Source of the DNA: an uncultured Butyricicoccus sp.
GTDB taxonomy: Bacteria > Bacillota > Clostridia > Oscillospirales > Butyricicoccaceae
Direction of reading: 5' to 3'
DNA length: 64,000 bases
Assembly: GCA_944384745.1 (NCBI GenBank)
Contig: CALWUO010000003.1
Location: 1 to 64,000, forward strand
Positions 1 through 7,624 of this stretch are shown here, in pieces. The first letter of the stretch is position 1, and each line of letters starts with the position of its first letter. A program made the translations under genes and the position numbers. The notes under the pieces were generated by a model. The model had not been told where the DNA came from. It searched no databases and worked only from the letters and a program-made list of their open reading frames with translations.

Positions 1-943
1 TTCGACCAAGTACAGGGGCTTTTTTACCTTTTACGGATATATATACATTACCAGAACCACTGCGAAGATAACCGTCAGCATAACCTATTGAAATAACAGC
101 TTCTTTTATAGGGTGATTTACAAGATATGTGCGACCATAACTAACCGTTCTGCCTTCTTCAACATCACGAACTTGAACAACACGTGCTTTGATACGCATT
201 GCAGGACGTAAATCAAGTGTACGAGGCAAAGAAGGGTCAGGATAGTAACCATATAATATTATTCCTGCACGAACTATGTCATAATATCCTTCCCTATATT
301 GTAACACACCGCCACTATTTGTGCAATGTTTAACTGGAATATGTAAACCTGCTTGCTCAAGTTTTTGAGCAATGGCATGAAATTCTTTTATTTGTTGATG
401 TGTAAAGTCTGAACCATCAACAGTATCAGCTACGGCAAAATGAGTAAACATACCCTCAATAATAAGACCGTCGAGTTTGGAAAGCTTTAAAATCTCATTT
501 ACTGTTTCATCTATATGACGAGCTGCAAAACCTATACGGGTCATTCCAGTATCAAGTGCAAAATGTATACGTATTTGTTTGCCCTCTTTTTGTGCTGCAT
601 TTGAAAAAACTATTGCAGTTTCACTGTCATAAACAGGAACAGCTATATCATAACGTGCGATAAGATAAGCATCTTCATCACCAACATAGCCTAAAATCAT
701 AATAGGTAAAGTAACGCCTTGTTCTCTAAGTTCTATTGCTTCGCTTACAGTTGCTACTGCAAAATAAGAAACCCCAGCTTTAGCAAGACATTGTGCTACA
801 CGAAAACTGCCATGTCCATAAGCGTCAGCTTTTATTATACCCATTATAGGGCAATTACCGACATGTTTTTGAATTTCTTTAAAATTATGTTCAATAGCAC
901 TTAAATCAATTTCTGCCCATGTGCGATGGTTATTTTGTTGCAT
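1..943 (-). CDS. alr: Alanine racemase, C-terminus cut by window edge
   Basis: PLP-dependent racemase making D-alanine for peptidoglycan. Translating the minus strand from the ATG at 943 gives MQQNNHRTWAEIDLSAIEHN, then the PLP-lysine motif IKADAYGHG near residue 38. The frame stays open to base 1, where it reads GSGNVYISVKGKKAPVLGR, a stretch that in Alr lies shortly before the conserved RVCMD segment. About 314 of the usual 370-390 residues are present and the C-terminal catalytic Tyr region is missing. The start lies 24 nt after the stop of the upstream lipoprotein gene, with a weak AAAGG site, so it is the third gene of an nnrD-lipoprotein-alr operon. In C. difficile a gerS-alr2 pair has this arrangement, so a spore-linked racemase is possible. 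Identity is secure; whether it is the housekeeping enzyme is not known. Confidence 0.95.
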   Translation of the reverse strand, partial: MQQNNHRTWAEIDLSAIEHNFKEIQKHVGNCPIMGIIKADAYGHGSFRVAQCLAKAGVSYFAVATVSEAIELREQGVTLPIMILGYVGDEDAYLIARYDIAVPVYDSETAIVFSNAAQKEGKQIRIHFALDTGMTRIGFAARHIDETVNEILKLSKLDGLIIEGMFTHFAVADTVDGSDFTHQQIKEFHAIAQKLEQAGLHIPVKHCTNSGGVLQYREGYYDIVRAGIILYGYYPDPSLPRTLDLRPAMRIKARVVQVRDVEEGRTVSYGRTYLVNHPIKEAVISIGYADGYLRSGSGNVYISVKGKKAPVLGR

Positions 944-966
944 ATGATTTACACGACCTTTTTGGT

Positions 967-1551
967 TTAATTAGTTTTATTAAAAAATACTTGTAAAACT
1001 CTCTCACCATCTGTATAAACTTCAGAATATGCAGGCAAGAGAGATGTTTTATATAGCCAAACTTGAAGTGTTGTAACTGGGTTATCATCGGTTTTATCTT
1101 CATACCTTGCCACTAAAAGCTTTTGTCCAGATTGTGATTCCTCCCATATTTCAGCAGGCTCATTATTTATAAGGTTTGCTATAAGATTAGGCATAAAATC
1201 AGCGGGAGATGTGCCAAACGGTGCTGACACATTAAAGTCAAGCACAGTATCATTATAACTTATATTGATATTATCTTTAGAATTACCAGTGCTGTTTATT
1301 GTAATGCCTGACAAAGAATCTGGATTTTTAATAGTTAAAGTTTGACCATACTCCTTATTATACTCAAATTCGCAGTCATATTCTAGTATGGATTGACCTG
1401 AATCACAAAGAAATTTTATTTCCGTTTCAAAATCAGATAAACTTGAATAAGTCTGCTTGATTTTATCTGTGGATTTTTCAATATTATCTTGATTTATATT
1501 ACAGCCACAAAGCAAAATAATCAATGATAATACACATAAGCTCTTTTTCAA
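967..1551 (-). CDS. LolA-fold lipoprotein, GerS/YdcC-like
   Basis: Predicted secreted lipoprotein of 194 residues. The N-terminus MKKSLCVLSLIILLCGCN is a short signal peptide with lipobox LCGC (Cys16). The mature part is beta-rich with the pattern of LolA-like outer-membrane-lipoprotein-sorting folds (LDFNVSAPFG, then a C-terminal LLPAYSEVYTDGERVLQVFF). The start is TTG at 1551, preceded 8 nt upstream by GGAG; the ATG overlapping that site runs into a stop, so TTG is the only good start. It sits between nnrD (28 nt) and alr (24 nt). In B. subtilis a LolA-fold lipoprotein (ydcC) precedes alrA, and in C. difficile gerS precedes alr2, where GerS supports the cortex amidase CwlD. By that context a role in spore cortex or germination is inferred. 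Sequence similarity to GerS itself was not tested. Confidence 0.7.
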   Translation of the reverse strand: MKKSLCVLSLIILLCGCNINQDNIEKSTDKIKQTYSSLSDFETEIKFLCDSGQSILEYDCEFEYNKEYGQTLTIKNPDSLSGITINSTGNSKDNINISYNDTVLDFNVSAPFGTSPADFMPNLIANLINNEPAEIWEESQSGQKLLVARYEDKTDDNPVTTLQVWLYKTSLLPAYSEVYTDGERVLQVFFNKTN

Positions 1552-1578
1552 AAAATCATCTCCTTTTAAAGGAGAGAA

Positions 1579-2436
1579 TTAGCACCCTACAATATCAAGC
1601 ATAACTTTTGATATATTATCTAATATATCACTTGGAGTCATAGAATATTGCCCGAATTTTTTTGCACAAATGTCACCAGCTTTGCCATGTATCCATGCAC
1701 CAGCACAAGCAGCGTCAAAAGGGGATAAGCCTTGACCTATAAGTGATAAAATTATACCAGATAAAACATCTCCACTGCCACCTTTAGCCATTCCTGCATT
1801 GCCTGTTGTATTCTGAAAATGACATTTAAACGCATCAAGAACATTTGTTCGATGGCCCTTTAAAAGCACAATAGTATTTGTATTTTGTGAAAAATTCATT
1901 GCATTTTCTATTGATGGTTCTGACAAAGAAAGACGCTTAAACTCTCCATTATGTGGTGTTAAAACAATTTGAGCTTTAGCTTTGCTTAGTAAATCTATAT
2001 GCCCAGAAAATGCATTTATTCCATCTGCATCTAAAACAATGGGGCATGAGAGTGACAAAATCAGCTTATGAACCAGCTTATCAAGTTCATCTGAACGACC
2101 AAGTCCGCAGCCTATAAGCACACAATCAGAATGATTTGCAAGTTCATAAAGTTCATCAAAAGAATTAAGGCAGAATTTGCCGTTATTATCACATACAACA
2201 GGACGTATAACAGGTTCATTTAATTTATTTGCCAGTATTGAATATATAGAATTAGGAACAGCAAGAGTAACAACACCACTTCCAGTTTTAACAGCAGCTT
2301 GAGCAGCAAAATATGCAGCACCAGTATAACCCATACAGCCACATATAGCAAGCACACGTCCGTAATGATTTTTATTGGTTTCTTGTTGTCTAGGTTTTAT
2401 AAGATTTTGTACAAAAGACTTAGTTATATATTCCAT
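1579..2436 (-). CDS. nnrD: ADP/ATP-dependent (S)-NAD(P)H-hydrate dehydratase
   Basis: Repairs hydrated NADH and NADPH, using ADP or ATP to dehydrate the S-epimer; cytosolic. The 285 residues match the YjeF C-terminal (ribokinase-like) domain alone, with no epimerase (NnrE) domain fused. Visible signatures are GRVLAICGCMGYTGAAYFAAQ near residue 27, VLIGCGLGR near 105, LDADGINAF near 137, LTPHNGEF near 158 and the anion-hole motif AKGGSGDVLSGI near 217. The ATG at 2436 has a clean GGAGGT 8 nt upstream. A terminator separates it from the upstream cyclophilin gene, and it is followed after 28 nt by the LolA-like lipoprotein gene. Family assignment is firm. Confidence 0.93.
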   Translation of the reverse strand: MEYITKSFVQNLIKPRQQETNKNHYGRVLAICGCMGYTGAAYFAAQAAVKTGSGVVTLAVPNSIYSILANKLNEPVIRPVVCDNNGKFCLNSFDELYELANHSDCVLIGCGLGRSDELDKLVHKLILSLSCPIVLDADGINAFSGHIDLLSKAKAQIVLTPHNGEFKRLSLSEPSIENAMNFSQNTNTIVLLKGHRTNVLDAFKCHFQNTTGNAGMAKGGSGDVLSGIILSLIGQGLSPFDAACAGAWIHGKAGDICAKKFGQYSMTPSDILDNISKVMLDIVGC

Positions 2437-2450
2437 AGTTTATACCTCCA

Positions 2451-2486
2451 AAACAAAAAGCTGTACAGTAAAAATACCATACAGCT
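2451..2486 (-). terminator. Rho-independent terminator after cyclophilin gene
   Basis: On the minus strand AGCTGTA pairs with TACAGCT (2480-2486 with 2459-2465) and is followed by a T-rich run (TTTTTGTTT). It lies between the cyclophilin stop and the nnrD Shine-Dalgarno site, so it may act as a partial terminator or attenuator for nnrD. Confidence 0.75.
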
Positions 2487-2491
2487 AGATT

Positions 2492-3121
2492 TTACTCTAT
2501 AATTGTTATAGATTCAATAATAGGTTGATTTTCAGCGGGAATAGAGTCACTAAGACCAAGTTCTTTCATTTTTGCACAGATGGTATCAACTACTTCCATA
2601 CCCTCTGTAACATGACCAAATGCAGCATACTGTTTATCAAGATAAGTTGAGTCAGCTTGTACAATGAAAAATTGACTGCTTGCACTATCATAATCATATT
2701 GTGAACGAGCCATAGAAATTACACCACGCACATGAGATATATCATTTTTAATGCCATTGTCTTCAAATTCACCTTTTATTGTAGTATCAGAACCGCCAGT
2801 GCCATTGCCTAATGGGTCTCCGCCCTGTATCATAAAACCGTCTATAATTCTATGGAAAGTAAGACCATTATAAAAACCGTCTTTTGCAAGATTTACAAAG
2901 TTTGTAACAGTTATTGGTGCAGTATCTGCATCAAGTTCAAGTTTTATTGTACCATAATCTTTTACTACAATCTCAGCATTATACTTACCAGATAATAAAT
3001 TTTGTGTTTGCTGATTTGTTTGTTCATCTTGAACGTTATTATCATTTGTTTGTCCACAGCCAGCTAAAAGTGAAGTTGCCATAAAACAAACAAGAATAAG
3101 TGAAAGTATTTTCTTTTTCAT
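2492..3121 (-). CDS. Peptidyl-prolyl cis-trans isomerase, cyclophilin lipoprotein
   Basis: Extracytoplasmic proline isomerase of the cyclophilin type, 209 residues. The N-terminus MKKKILSLILVCFMATSLLAGCG carries a lipobox (LAGC, Cys22), followed by an Asn/Gln-rich spacer to about residue 45. The cyclophilin core then shows VTNFVNLAKDGFYNGLTFHR, the catalytic-region FMIQGGDPLGNGTGG and SQFFIVQ. Bacterial cyclophilins of this short class often lack the cyclosporin-binding Trp, and none is evident here. The start ATG at 3121 has GGAGG 7 nt upstream. It probably assists folding of exported proteins at the membrane-wall interface. The gene ends at the terminator at 2451-2486. Confidence 0.92.
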   Translation of the reverse strand: MKKKILSLILVCFMATSLLAGCGQTNDNNVQDEQTNQQTQNLLSGKYNAEIVVKDYGTIKLELDADTAPITVTNFVNLAKDGFYNGLTFHRIIDGFMIQGGDPLGNGTGGSDTTIKGEFEDNGIKNDISHVRGVISMARSQYDYDSASSQFFIVQADSTYLDKQYAAFGHVTEGMEVVDTICAKMKELGLSDSIPAENQPIIESITIIE

Positions 3122-3263
3122 AATTGTCCTCCAAAACGCATTTTATATAAATAATATCATAAAATATATTAAAAATAAATGTAGATTATATGTATTTTTA
3201 TTATGTGTAATAATCTTTAGAAAAAAACGTAATATAAAAATATGACTGAGCGGGAAAAACGTC

Positions 3264-3291
3264 TTGACAATATTGTTTATGTAAGTATAAT
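3264..3291 (+). promoter_or_regulatory. SigA-type promoter of the speD leader RNA
   Basis: TTGACA at 3264-3269 and TATAAT at 3286-3291 with a 16-nt spacer; both hexamers match consensus. The predicted start is about 3298. It drives the structured RNA at 3298-3656 and, by readthrough, the polyamine operon. Confidence 0.8.
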
Positions 3292-3297
3292 ATATTG

Positions 3298-3656
3298 TTA
3301 GTATGGTATGAGGTGCAGCAGTGCTGTTATCTTTCATGCAAATATTTTCTGACCACTCGCTAGAGAGTTAAGGCCATGCGGACAGCCGGGTCAACTGCCG
3401 AATGGCAACTTTTTCTGTTGCCTTTATTGATTGAGTAAAAACTCAAATTTTATAAGTTGGTTACTTTATAACCAGTGTGCAACGTGTGCACATAAGGCTT
3501 GTGAAAACGTCAATAAGAGTAGTAAAAGTGAAATATTTGCTATATAGACTCTGCTCCAACATTTCCCTCTATGAAATGATAATAACTTCATTTCCTTAAT
3601 TTGACGACATACGCAAGCAATGAAAATCACGTTGCTTGCGTTTTTTATTTTTTTTG
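3298..3656 (+). ncRNA. Structured leader or ncRNA upstream of speD, family not identified
   Basis: About 350 nt between a consensus promoter and a perfect terminator, with no convincing ORF. Pairings visible by eye: an outer closing stem 3312-3318 with 3551-3557 (one internal U-U); a perfect 10-bp long-range helix 3338-3347 with 3531-3540; hairpins 3355-3358/3365-3368, 3404-3409/3417-3422, 3431-3436/3441-3446, 3458-3463/3469-3474 and 3573-3579/3588-3594; and an alternative pairing 3373-3377/3402-3406 that excludes the 3404 hairpin. The stretch 3371-3406 (GGCCATGCGGACAGCC and following) is GC-rich in an AT-rich region, as expected of a conserved RNA core. The speD Shine-Dalgarno site begins right after the T-tract, so this could be a ligand-sensing attenuator of the polyamine operon, or an independent ncRNA with chance placement (the raiA motif is one known family worth testing). 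Confidence 0.7.
3612..3655 (+). terminator. Terminator or attenuator directly before speD
   Basis: CGCAAGCAA (3612-3620) pairs perfectly with TTGCTTGCG (3632-3640) and is followed by 15 bases that are T except one. GGAGGG of speD begins at 3658. All transcription of speD from the upstream promoter must read through it. Confidence 0.9.
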
Positions 3657-3670
3657 TGGAGGGAATCTGT

Positions 3671-4441
3671 GTGGAACAGAAACTTAAATTATATGGATTT
3701 AATAATTTAACAAAAGCTCTTAGTTTTAACATATACGATGTATGTTATGCTAAAACACCTAGAGAACAAATAGATTATATAGCTTATATTGATGAACAAT
3801 ATAACTCAGAACGTCTTACAAAGATTTTAACTAATCTTACAGATATGATTGGTGCTAATGTGCTTAATATCTCAAAACAGGATTTTGACCCACAGGGTGC
3901 ATCTGTTACTTTGCTTATCGCTGAACAAACAATGGTTCCAATAGGGGAGACTCAAGTAGCACATCTTGATAAAAGTCATGTCACAGTTCATACTTATCCA
4001 GAGTATCACCCAGAAACATGTCTTGCTACTTTTAGAGTTGATATAGATGTTGCAACATGTGGAGAAATTACCCCCCTTTCTACTCTTGATTATCTTATTG
4101 GTTCTTTTGACTCAGATATTATAACTATGGATTATCGTGTAAGAGGATTTACAAGAGATGTAAATGGTCAAAAACTATTTTTAGACCATAAAATAGCATC
4201 AATTCAGGATTATATTGACCCTAAAACTCTAAGAAAATATGATGCAGTAGATATAAATGTTTATAGTTCTAATCTATTCCACACAAGAATGATGGTTAAA
4301 GATATAGATTTACAAAATTATTTATTTAAAACAGATGTATATGAATTACCGCCTAAAACTCGTCTTGATATTATGCATAATCTTAGAAAAGAAATGATAG
4401 AGATTTTTAGTGGTAGGAATATTTATAGCCAAGGTGAATGA
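3671..4441 (+). CDS. speD: S-adenosylmethionine decarboxylase proenzyme
   Basis: Produces decarboxylated SAM, the aminopropyl donor for spermidine synthesis. It is the long bacterial (E. coli-like) class, 256 residues. The self-cleavage site is seen in LDKSHVTVHTYPE: cleavage between Lys and Ser would create the pyruvoyl cofactor. Further family motifs are ATCGEITPLSTLDYLIGSFD and DYRVRGFTRD. The start chosen is GTG at 3671, with GGAGGG at 3658-3663 (7-nt spacing); the upstream in-frame ATG at 3620 lies inside the terminator hairpin and is unsuitable. It is the first gene of the polyamine operon and its stop overlaps the region of the next start. Its usual partner SpeE, two genes downstream, carries a premature amber codon, so the fate of the product is uncertain. 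Confidence 0.95.
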   Translation: MEQKLKLYGFNNLTKALSFNIYDVCYAKTPREQIDYIAYIDEQYNSERLTKILTNLTDMIGANVLNISKQDFDPQGASVTLLIAEQTMVPIGETQVAHLDKSHVTVHTYPEYHPETCLATFRVDIDVATCGEITPLSTLDYLIGSFDSDIITMDYRVRGFTRDVNGQKLFLDHKIASIQDYIDPKTLRKYDAVDINVYSSNLFHTRMMVKDIDLQNYLFKTDVYELPPKTRLDIMHNLRKEMIEIFSGRNIYSQGE

Positions 4442-4443
4442 GT

Positions 4444-5901
4444 ATGAAAAAATTGACACAGGAACAAGCACCTATTTATGAAGCTTTAGAGCGTTTTCGT
4501 AAAATGCGTGTAGTTCCATTTGATGTCCCAGGACATAAAAGGGGTAGGGGAAACCCAGAGCTTGCAGCATTATTAGGTGAAACTTGTGTGCAAATGGACG
4601 TTAATTCTATGAAACCGCTTGATAATCTTTGTCACCCGATTTCGGTTATTAGAGATGCGGAGATACTAGCGGCTGAAGCTTTTGGGGCGGCACATGCTTT
4701 TTTAATGGTTGGAGGTACTACTTCTGCTGTTCAAAGTATGGTGCTTTCAGTTGTCGCTAGAGGTGAAAAAATTATTTTGCCTAGAAATGTACATCGTAGC
4801 GTTATGGGAGCATTAGTGCTTTGTGGTGCTATTCCTGTATATGTAAATCCAGCTTGTGATGAGCGTTTAGGCATACCTCTGGGTATGAGTGTTAAAGATG
4901 TGGAAAAAGCTATAAAAGAAAACCCAGATGCAAAGGCTGTGCTTGTAAACAATCCGACTTATTATGGTATTTGTTCAGATTTACGCTCTATTGTAAAATT
5001 AGCACATGATAATAATATGTTATGTCTTGCTGATGAGGCTCATGGTACACATTTTTACTTTGGTGAAAATCTACCTGTATCAGCTATGAAAGCGGGTGCA
5101 GATATGGCGGCTGTATCTATGCATAAATCTGGCGGTAGCCTTACACAGTCATCACTATTGCTTGCTAATAAATCTATGAGTGAGGGACATGTAAGACAGA
5201 TTATAAATTTAACTCAAACCACAAGTGGTTCATATTTGCTTTTAAGCTCGCTTGATATTTCAAGGAGAAATTTAGCACTTAGAGGTAAACAAGCTTTTGC
5301 CAGAGTTTCTCAACTTGCAGATTATGCACGAAATGAAATAAATGCAATCGGTGGATATTATGCTTTTTCAAAAGAGCTTATAAATGGCGATAGTATTTAT
5401 GATTTTGATACAACTAAATTGTCAGTTAATACCCTTGATATAGGTCTTGCAGGTATTGAAGTGTATGATTTATTAAGAGATGAATATGATATTCAAATTG
5501 AGTTTGGCGATTTAGGAAATATTCTTGCTTATTTATCAATAGGTGATAGAGAACGTGAGATAGAAAGACTTGTCGGTGCTTTGGCTGAAGTAAAACGTCG
5601 TTTTTCAAAGAAAGATAAAACAGGGCTTATGGAGCATGAATATATTGACCCAGAAGTTGCAGTCTCTCCACAAGAGGCATTCTATGCAAAACATGAGTCA
5701 TTGCCAATAGAGCAAACAGCGGGCAGAGTTTGCAGTGAGTTTGTTATGTGTTATCCTCCAGGGATACCAATTTTAACCCCAGGTGAAAAAATAACACAAC
5801 CTATTTTGGATTATATTAAATATGCAAAAGAAAAGGGCTGTTCTATGACAGGTCCAGAAGACGCACAAATAGAGCGATTAAACGTATTGAAAGAGGTGTA
5901 A
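4444..5901 (+). CDS. speA: Orn/Lys/Arg decarboxylase, PLP fold type I (probable arginine decarboxylase)
   Basis: PLP enzyme of the Bacillus SpeA/YaaO family, 485 residues. Motifs: VPFDVPGHKRGRG at the N-terminus, AFLMVGGTTSAVQ, LADEAHGTHFYFGE with the PLP-binding Asp, SMHKSGGSLTQSS with the Schiff-base Lys, and the C-terminal CYPPGIPILTPGE. Arginine is the likely substrate because agmatinase (speB) lies in the same operon; lysine or ornithine cannot be excluded by sequence. An ATG at 4438 overlaps the speD stop, but AAGGTG at 4431-4436 fits the ATG at 4444 better (7 nt). It lacks the N-terminal wing domain of the large enterobacterial biodegradative enzymes, as expected for this family. Confidence 0.92.
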   Translation: MKKLTQEQAPIYEALERFRKMRVVPFDVPGHKRGRGNPELAALLGETCVQMDVNSMKPLDNLCHPISVIRDAEILAAEAFGAAHAFLMVGGTTSAVQSMVLSVVARGEKIILPRNVHRSVMGALVLCGAIPVYVNPACDERLGIPLGMSVKDVEKAIKENPDAKAVLVNNPTYYGICSDLRSIVKLAHDNNMLCLADEAHGTHFYFGENLPVSAMKAGADMAAVSMHKSGGSLTQSSLLLANKSMSEGHVRQIINLTQTTSGSYLLLSSLDISRRNLALRGKQAFARVSQLADYARNEINAIGGYYAFSKELINGDSIYDFDTTKLSVNTLDIGLAGIEVYDLLRDEYDIQIEFGDLGNILAYLSIGDREREIERLVGALAEVKRRFSKKDKTGLMEHEYIDPEVAVSPQEAFYAKHESLPIEQTAGRVCSEFVMCYPPGIPILTPGEKITQPILDYIKYAKEKGCSMTGPEDAQIERLNVLKEV

Positions 5902-5903
5902 TA

Positions 5904-6764
5904 GTGGATTTTTGGTTTTCTGAGGCACATACGCCAAATGTAAAGTTATCTATTAAAGTAGACCGTCAGCTTTATAGCGGAAAAAGCGAATTTCAAAGAA
6001 TTGACGTTTTTGACTCCCCAGAGTTTGGCAGATTTTTAACCCTTGATGGCTATATGATGTTAACTGAAAAAGATGAGTTTATTTATCATGAGATGATAAC
6101 TCATGTGCCTATGGCAGTACACCCAAATGTTAAGAAGGTGCTTGTCATTGGTGCGGGCGATGGTGGTGTAGTGGGTTAGCTTACACAATATCAAAATATT
6201 GAAGATGTAGACATGGTGGAGATTGACCCGTTAGTAGTTGAAGTATGTAAAAAATACTTACCTAAAACCGCTTGTAGATTTCATGATGAAAGACTTACAA
6301 TACATTATGAAGATGGATTAAAGTTTGTGCGTTCTCGTGAAAATGAATATGATTTAATTATTGTTGACTCTACTGACCCATTTGGTCCAGGTGAGGGACT
6401 ATTTACAAGAGAATTTTATGGAAACTGTTATAAGGCATTAAAAGAAGACGGCATAATGGTAAATCAACATGAAAGTCCATTTTATGATGCAGATGCTAAT
6501 GCTATGCAAAGAGCACATAAACGTATAGTTGAGTCTTTCCCAATAAGTAGAGTATATCAAGCACATATTCCAACTTATCCATCTGGTCATTGGTTATTTG
6601 GTTTTGCTTCTAAAAAATATCACCCATTAAAAGATTTAAGAGAGACAGCATGGAATATGAATAGTATTCCTTGCAAATATTATACAACAACACTTCATAA
6701 GGGTGCTTTTTATTTACCAGCGTATGTAGAGGAGATGTTAAAAGATGTTGAGTCCGAATGTTGA
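5904..6764 (+). pseudogene. speE: Spermidine synthase interrupted by an in-frame TAG codon
   Basis: Aminopropyltransferase that joins decarboxylated SAM to putrescine. Read in one frame, the gene encodes about 286 residues from a GTG at 5904 (AGAGGTG 5 nt upstream) but has TAG at 6177-6179. The break falls just after the SAM-binding motif VLVIGAGDGGVVG; homologues usually continue with R/G-E-L. After it the same frame resumes as LTQYQNIEDVDMVEIDPLVV and keeps every later motif (DLIIVDSTDPFGPGEGLFT, HESPFY, HWLFGFASKK) to the normal C-terminus. Reversion of one base (TAG to GAG or CAG) would restore it. No frameshift and no other damage is visible, so this is a very recent lesion, a sequence error or a readthrough codon. 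The 3' end overlaps speB by 20 nt. Confidence 0.85.
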
Positions 6765-7599
6765 AACATTTTTATTATGTGATACACCATATGACAAAGC
6801 TGATATAGTGTTATTTGGTGCTCCATATGATTCCACAACTTCATTTAGACCAGGAACACGTTTTGGTCCTCATGCCATACGTTCTGAGTCATTTGGTCTT
6901 GAAAGTTATTCACCTTATCAAGATAAGGATTTAGAAGATTATTCAATTTTAGATGCTGGGGATTTAGAACTTCGTTTTGGTGGTCCAGAATATGCACTAG
7001 AACAAATTGAAAGCCAAACAGAGCAAATTCTATCAGATAATAAATTACCATTTCTTTTAGGTGGGGAACATCTTGTGACACTTGGTTCTTTTAGAGCTGT
7101 TGCGAAAAAATATCCAGATGTGCATATTATTCATTTTGATGCTCATACAGACCTTAGAGAAGATTATTTAGGTGAGCCACTTTCTCATGCTTGTGTTATT
7201 CGTCGTTGCTGGGATATTATAGGTGATAATAAAATTTATCAATTTGGCATTCGTTCAGGTGAGCGTGCAGAATGGCAATGGGCGAAAGACCATGTTACAA
7301 CCAATCGTTTTAATTTAGATGGTTTAAATGATGTTGTAGACAAGTTGGCTGGAAAACCTGTATATTTTACATTAGACCTTGATGTGTTAGACCCATCTGT
7401 TTTCTGTGGAACAGGTACACCAGAACCAGGTGGAGTTAGTTTTGATGAGCTTAGAAAAGCTGTAACGTTGGTTTGCAGTAAGCTTAATATTGTTGGTTGT
7501 GATGTAAATGAATTAAGTCCACATTATGATGCTAGTGGGGCATCTACTGCGGTTGCTTGCAAGATTGTGCGTGAAATGCTTTTAGCACTAAATAAATGA
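6745..7599 (+). CDS. speB: Agmatinase (ureohydrolase family)
   Basis: Hydrolyses agmatine to putrescine and urea using two Mn ions. The 284 residues carry the three ureohydrolase signatures: LLGGEHLVTLG, the metal ligands IIHFDAHTDLR, and the pair YFTLDLDVLDPSVFCGTGTPEPGG. The start ATG at 6745 lies inside the end of speE, with GAGGAGA 9 nt upstream, so translation is probably coupled to speE; the amber codon there could therefore have polar effects. Together with the decarboxylase gene it supplies putrescine from arginine to the two downstream spermidine routes. Arginase or formiminoglutamase activity is less likely given the operon. Confidence 0.94.
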   Translation: MLSPNVETFLLCDTPYDKADIVLFGAPYDSTTSFRPGTRFGPHAIRSESFGLESYSPYQDKDLEDYSILDAGDLELRFGGPEYALEQIESQTEQILSDNKLPFLLGGEHLVTLGSFRAVAKKYPDVHIIHFDAHTDLREDYLGEPLSHACVIRRCWDIIGDNKIYQFGIRSGERAEWQWAKDHVTTNRFNLDGLNDVVDKLAGKPVYFTLDLDVLDPSVFCGTGTPEPGGVSFDELRKAVTLVCSKLNIVGCDVNELSPHYDASGASTAVACKIVREMLLALNK

Positions 7600-7624
7600 T
7601 ATAAAAATTTAGGAGGAAATTCCA

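Noticed and set aside
3466-3732. Minus-strand ORF of 88 codons and plus-strand ATG at 3620 within the speD leader
   Set aside because: Both lie in the structured RNA or terminator, have no ribosome binding site and no recognisable protein; the speD start at 3671 has a perfect SD.
6177-6179. Pyrrolysine or other genetic-code recoding of TAG in speE
   Set aside because: No pyrrolysyl-tRNA gene or pyl machinery is seen in the window and no other gene is interrupted by TAG; a mutation or error is simpler.
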